DNA of 64,000 nt. It comes from Chrysaora quinquecirrha. Taxonomy: Eukaryota; Cnidaria; Scyphozoa; Semaeostomeae; Pelagiidae. The notes under the pieces were generated by a model. The model searched no databases, was not told where the DNA came from, and saw only the letters and a list, made by a program, of their open reading frames with translations. The stretch covers positions 28,695 through 92,694 of the forward strand of contig JACTAT010000066.1 in NCBI GenBank assembly GCA_014526335.1, written 5' to 3'. The translations under genes were made by a program, and so were the position numbers. This document shows positions 62,460-64,000 of this stretch, in pieces (positions within the stretch are counted from its first letter, which is position 1; each line of letters starts with the position of its first letter).

Positions 62460-64000
62460 CTGCAATCAAAAAGCTGATTTTTTTGGCAGGAGGGGGGGGA
62501 GGGAGGAGCACTATTGAGGTAACAGAAAAATTATTCATAAAATCTTTGAGCTATCATAAATATGAATGATAATATAAATGTTGAAAAAGTTATGACAGTA
62601 ACGGAACAGGTCCTGCTGGTGATCTGAGGCAAAATGCATTAATGCCTTGCTCTTTGACAACTGAAATCGTCCGTTGTTAAATTTCGTCTCCTCACAGATA
62701 TCAGAGCTTTCCTGTCTCGTTTTTCCAAAGCTTCAAGCGCAAATCTAAAGTCAGAGCAGCAACATCCAAAATATGTTTTCAGCAACAAATTCCCACCCCT
62801 TCTCACAAAATTGCAGACAATTCTACTCAAGTTTCGTTTCTTGGATCCAAGACAATCAGATGTCATAGTGGGTGCTTTTAACAACATTTCAGCCGTGTAC
62901 ATTCATTTTCTTCAGAAGCTCATTTAGCTAAATTGCTAGTCGAATAACCACGATGAAGAAGAGAGAAGGTATAATTATAAACTAATTGAAACTACATATA
63001 TGATAGTCTACAAAAAACTTTAAAGTACAACCATAGGAAGCTGTATACAGTGTTTATCTACTTCTCAATGATGTTCTTTGCATCCATTTCAATTCCAGCT
63101 TGATTTCTGAAATTAAAAAAGGAAAAAAAGGTTTTTTTTCGCCTTTTTGGATTGTTTTGCGCGAAACAGAGGATTTGTGATAAACATCAAGTTTATATAA
63201 AACCGATCGAGTTGAATTTTTTTCGCCAAGCTCGTTCCAATCGCTTCACTCTCTTTTTTGCTTAAAGAAGGGTAAAGCCAAAGCCCATTTGTAAAACATG
63301 AAATAGAAACTCACGTCAATCAAGCTCCCACAATCAAAACTCATTAGCCACAACTAAAAGACACGCGGCCTTCCATTAGGTGCCACAACAGAGAGAAAAG
63401 CGCCGCCACGAATCACTGGACCGATGTCATATAACTTCTCTCCCCCTCCACAAAATCTATCCTCCCATTTGGTCTAGCGCCCGACTCCATATTTTATACT
63501 TGAAATTACATTCAAGGTTGTCTAAAAAAGATTATGAGGCTTTCAAAACTTCTGGGTGCTGACAAATGTTTGTTTTGGCGTCTTGAAGATGAAAATTTCA
63601 GACCCTAGCAACAATCAAAAAAAGGTTGCTAAGGAGTAGATTTCTAAGGAGTAGATTTCCCCACAAAAATGTATCAAACTTGCTTTCTTAATACAGGAAA
63701 ACTATCTTTGAATGTTTAAGGCACCTTTTGGGAGTTATAAAAAAATTTGTTCCTGGAATCCAGTTTTTGACTGAAATTGAAGTAACCATACCAATCATAT
63801 TTTTAGTTCTGCTGTTTTACTATTTCGTTAAAGTCAAACTTGCATTTAGCAGCAATTTTTCAACTTTTTAATCCGGAAGCCTTCATATTTCAGTCTGACA
63901 AGGAAAAGAAGATGACTGTGCTGGGGCAGCCAAAATATCTCGCATAGGATGACTGTCTATATTAGCTATTTGTCTAGCAAAACGTATGCGAAAAGTACGC
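62460..64000. other. No clear gene
   Basis: A minus-strand frame at 62902-62639 (SKKRNLSRIVCNFVRRGGNL) is open for 87 codons without a recognised domain. A G-run lies at 62491-62503. Otherwise nothing is supportable. Confidence 0.4.

Noticed and set aside
1..64000. CRISPR arrays, operons, bacterial-type promoters or terminators
   Set aside because: No regularly spaced short repeats; the splice signals and retroelements show eukaryotic DNA.

Overview
The window is gene-poor, AT-rich metazoan DNA. Split coding segments end at GT/AG splice signals, there are no operons or ribosome-binding sites, and most recognisable protein sequence belongs to eukaryotic transposable elements. The mix (Penelope-like elements with GIY-YIG nuclease, a CR1-type LINE with an SGNH-esterase ORF1, BEL/Pao and Ty3/gypsy relics, Harbinger, ZMYM-type hAT, and many MITEs and tRNA-like SINEs) fits an aquatic invertebrate, most likely a cnidarian. 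That assignment is inference. A run of exactly 500 Ns (27182-27681) is an assembly gap.

Layout. 1-5400: a tandem duplication (1-1742 and 3432-5385) carrying a decaying multi-exon minus-strand gene for an acidic, basic-tailed protein. 5405-5640: TTAG-type simple repeat. 5781-5971: a plus-strand WD40-like exon. 6583-12180: nested minus-strand retroelement relics, namely a LINE tail, a BEL/Pao 5' half with LTR and primer-binding site, and a gypsy gag/protease split by a Harbinger-type Myb-like gene. 12691-18760: three tandem copies of a ~2.3 kb unit with a homeodomain-like exon, Penelope reverse transcriptase and a LINE ORF1-like piece; one copy carries a MITE whose empty site is visible in its neighbour. 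18849-25374: two adjoining LINEs on the minus strand, a CR1-type element with ORF1 and frameshifted ORF2, and a second LINE with a 676-codon intact RT reading frame. 26167-27181: a frameshifted HARBI1-like transposase running into the gap.

29195-30456 and 37091-37593 hold the best candidates for host genes: small minus-strand exons with good splice sites, one with a signal peptide and one with a membrane segment. A Tc1/mariner-type MITE sits within 10 bp of a splice donor in the first. 33491-35575 is an internally deleted hAT element. 41330-45770 contains inverted tRNA-like SINE pairs, a ~65 bp minisatellite, a CAT/ATG microsatellite and Penelope fragments. 46158-49039 has four MITEs with distinct terminal inverted repeats. 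49990-51690 has a LINE tail and a head-to-head palindrome of the Penelope terminal repeat. 55643-55716 is a near-perfect 74-bp hairpin. 57472-58932 is a DNA transposon with TAGGGAC-rich ends and a two-exon relic. 60380-61270 is an (AAAAGTG)-type array, followed by a possible divergent exon pair and another Penelope tail.

Nothing here forms a pathway. The recurring theme is repeated capture and decay of one Penelope family (about ten pieces) together with palindromic or terminal-repeat structures. Gene calls are from reading translated sequence by eye, without database searches.
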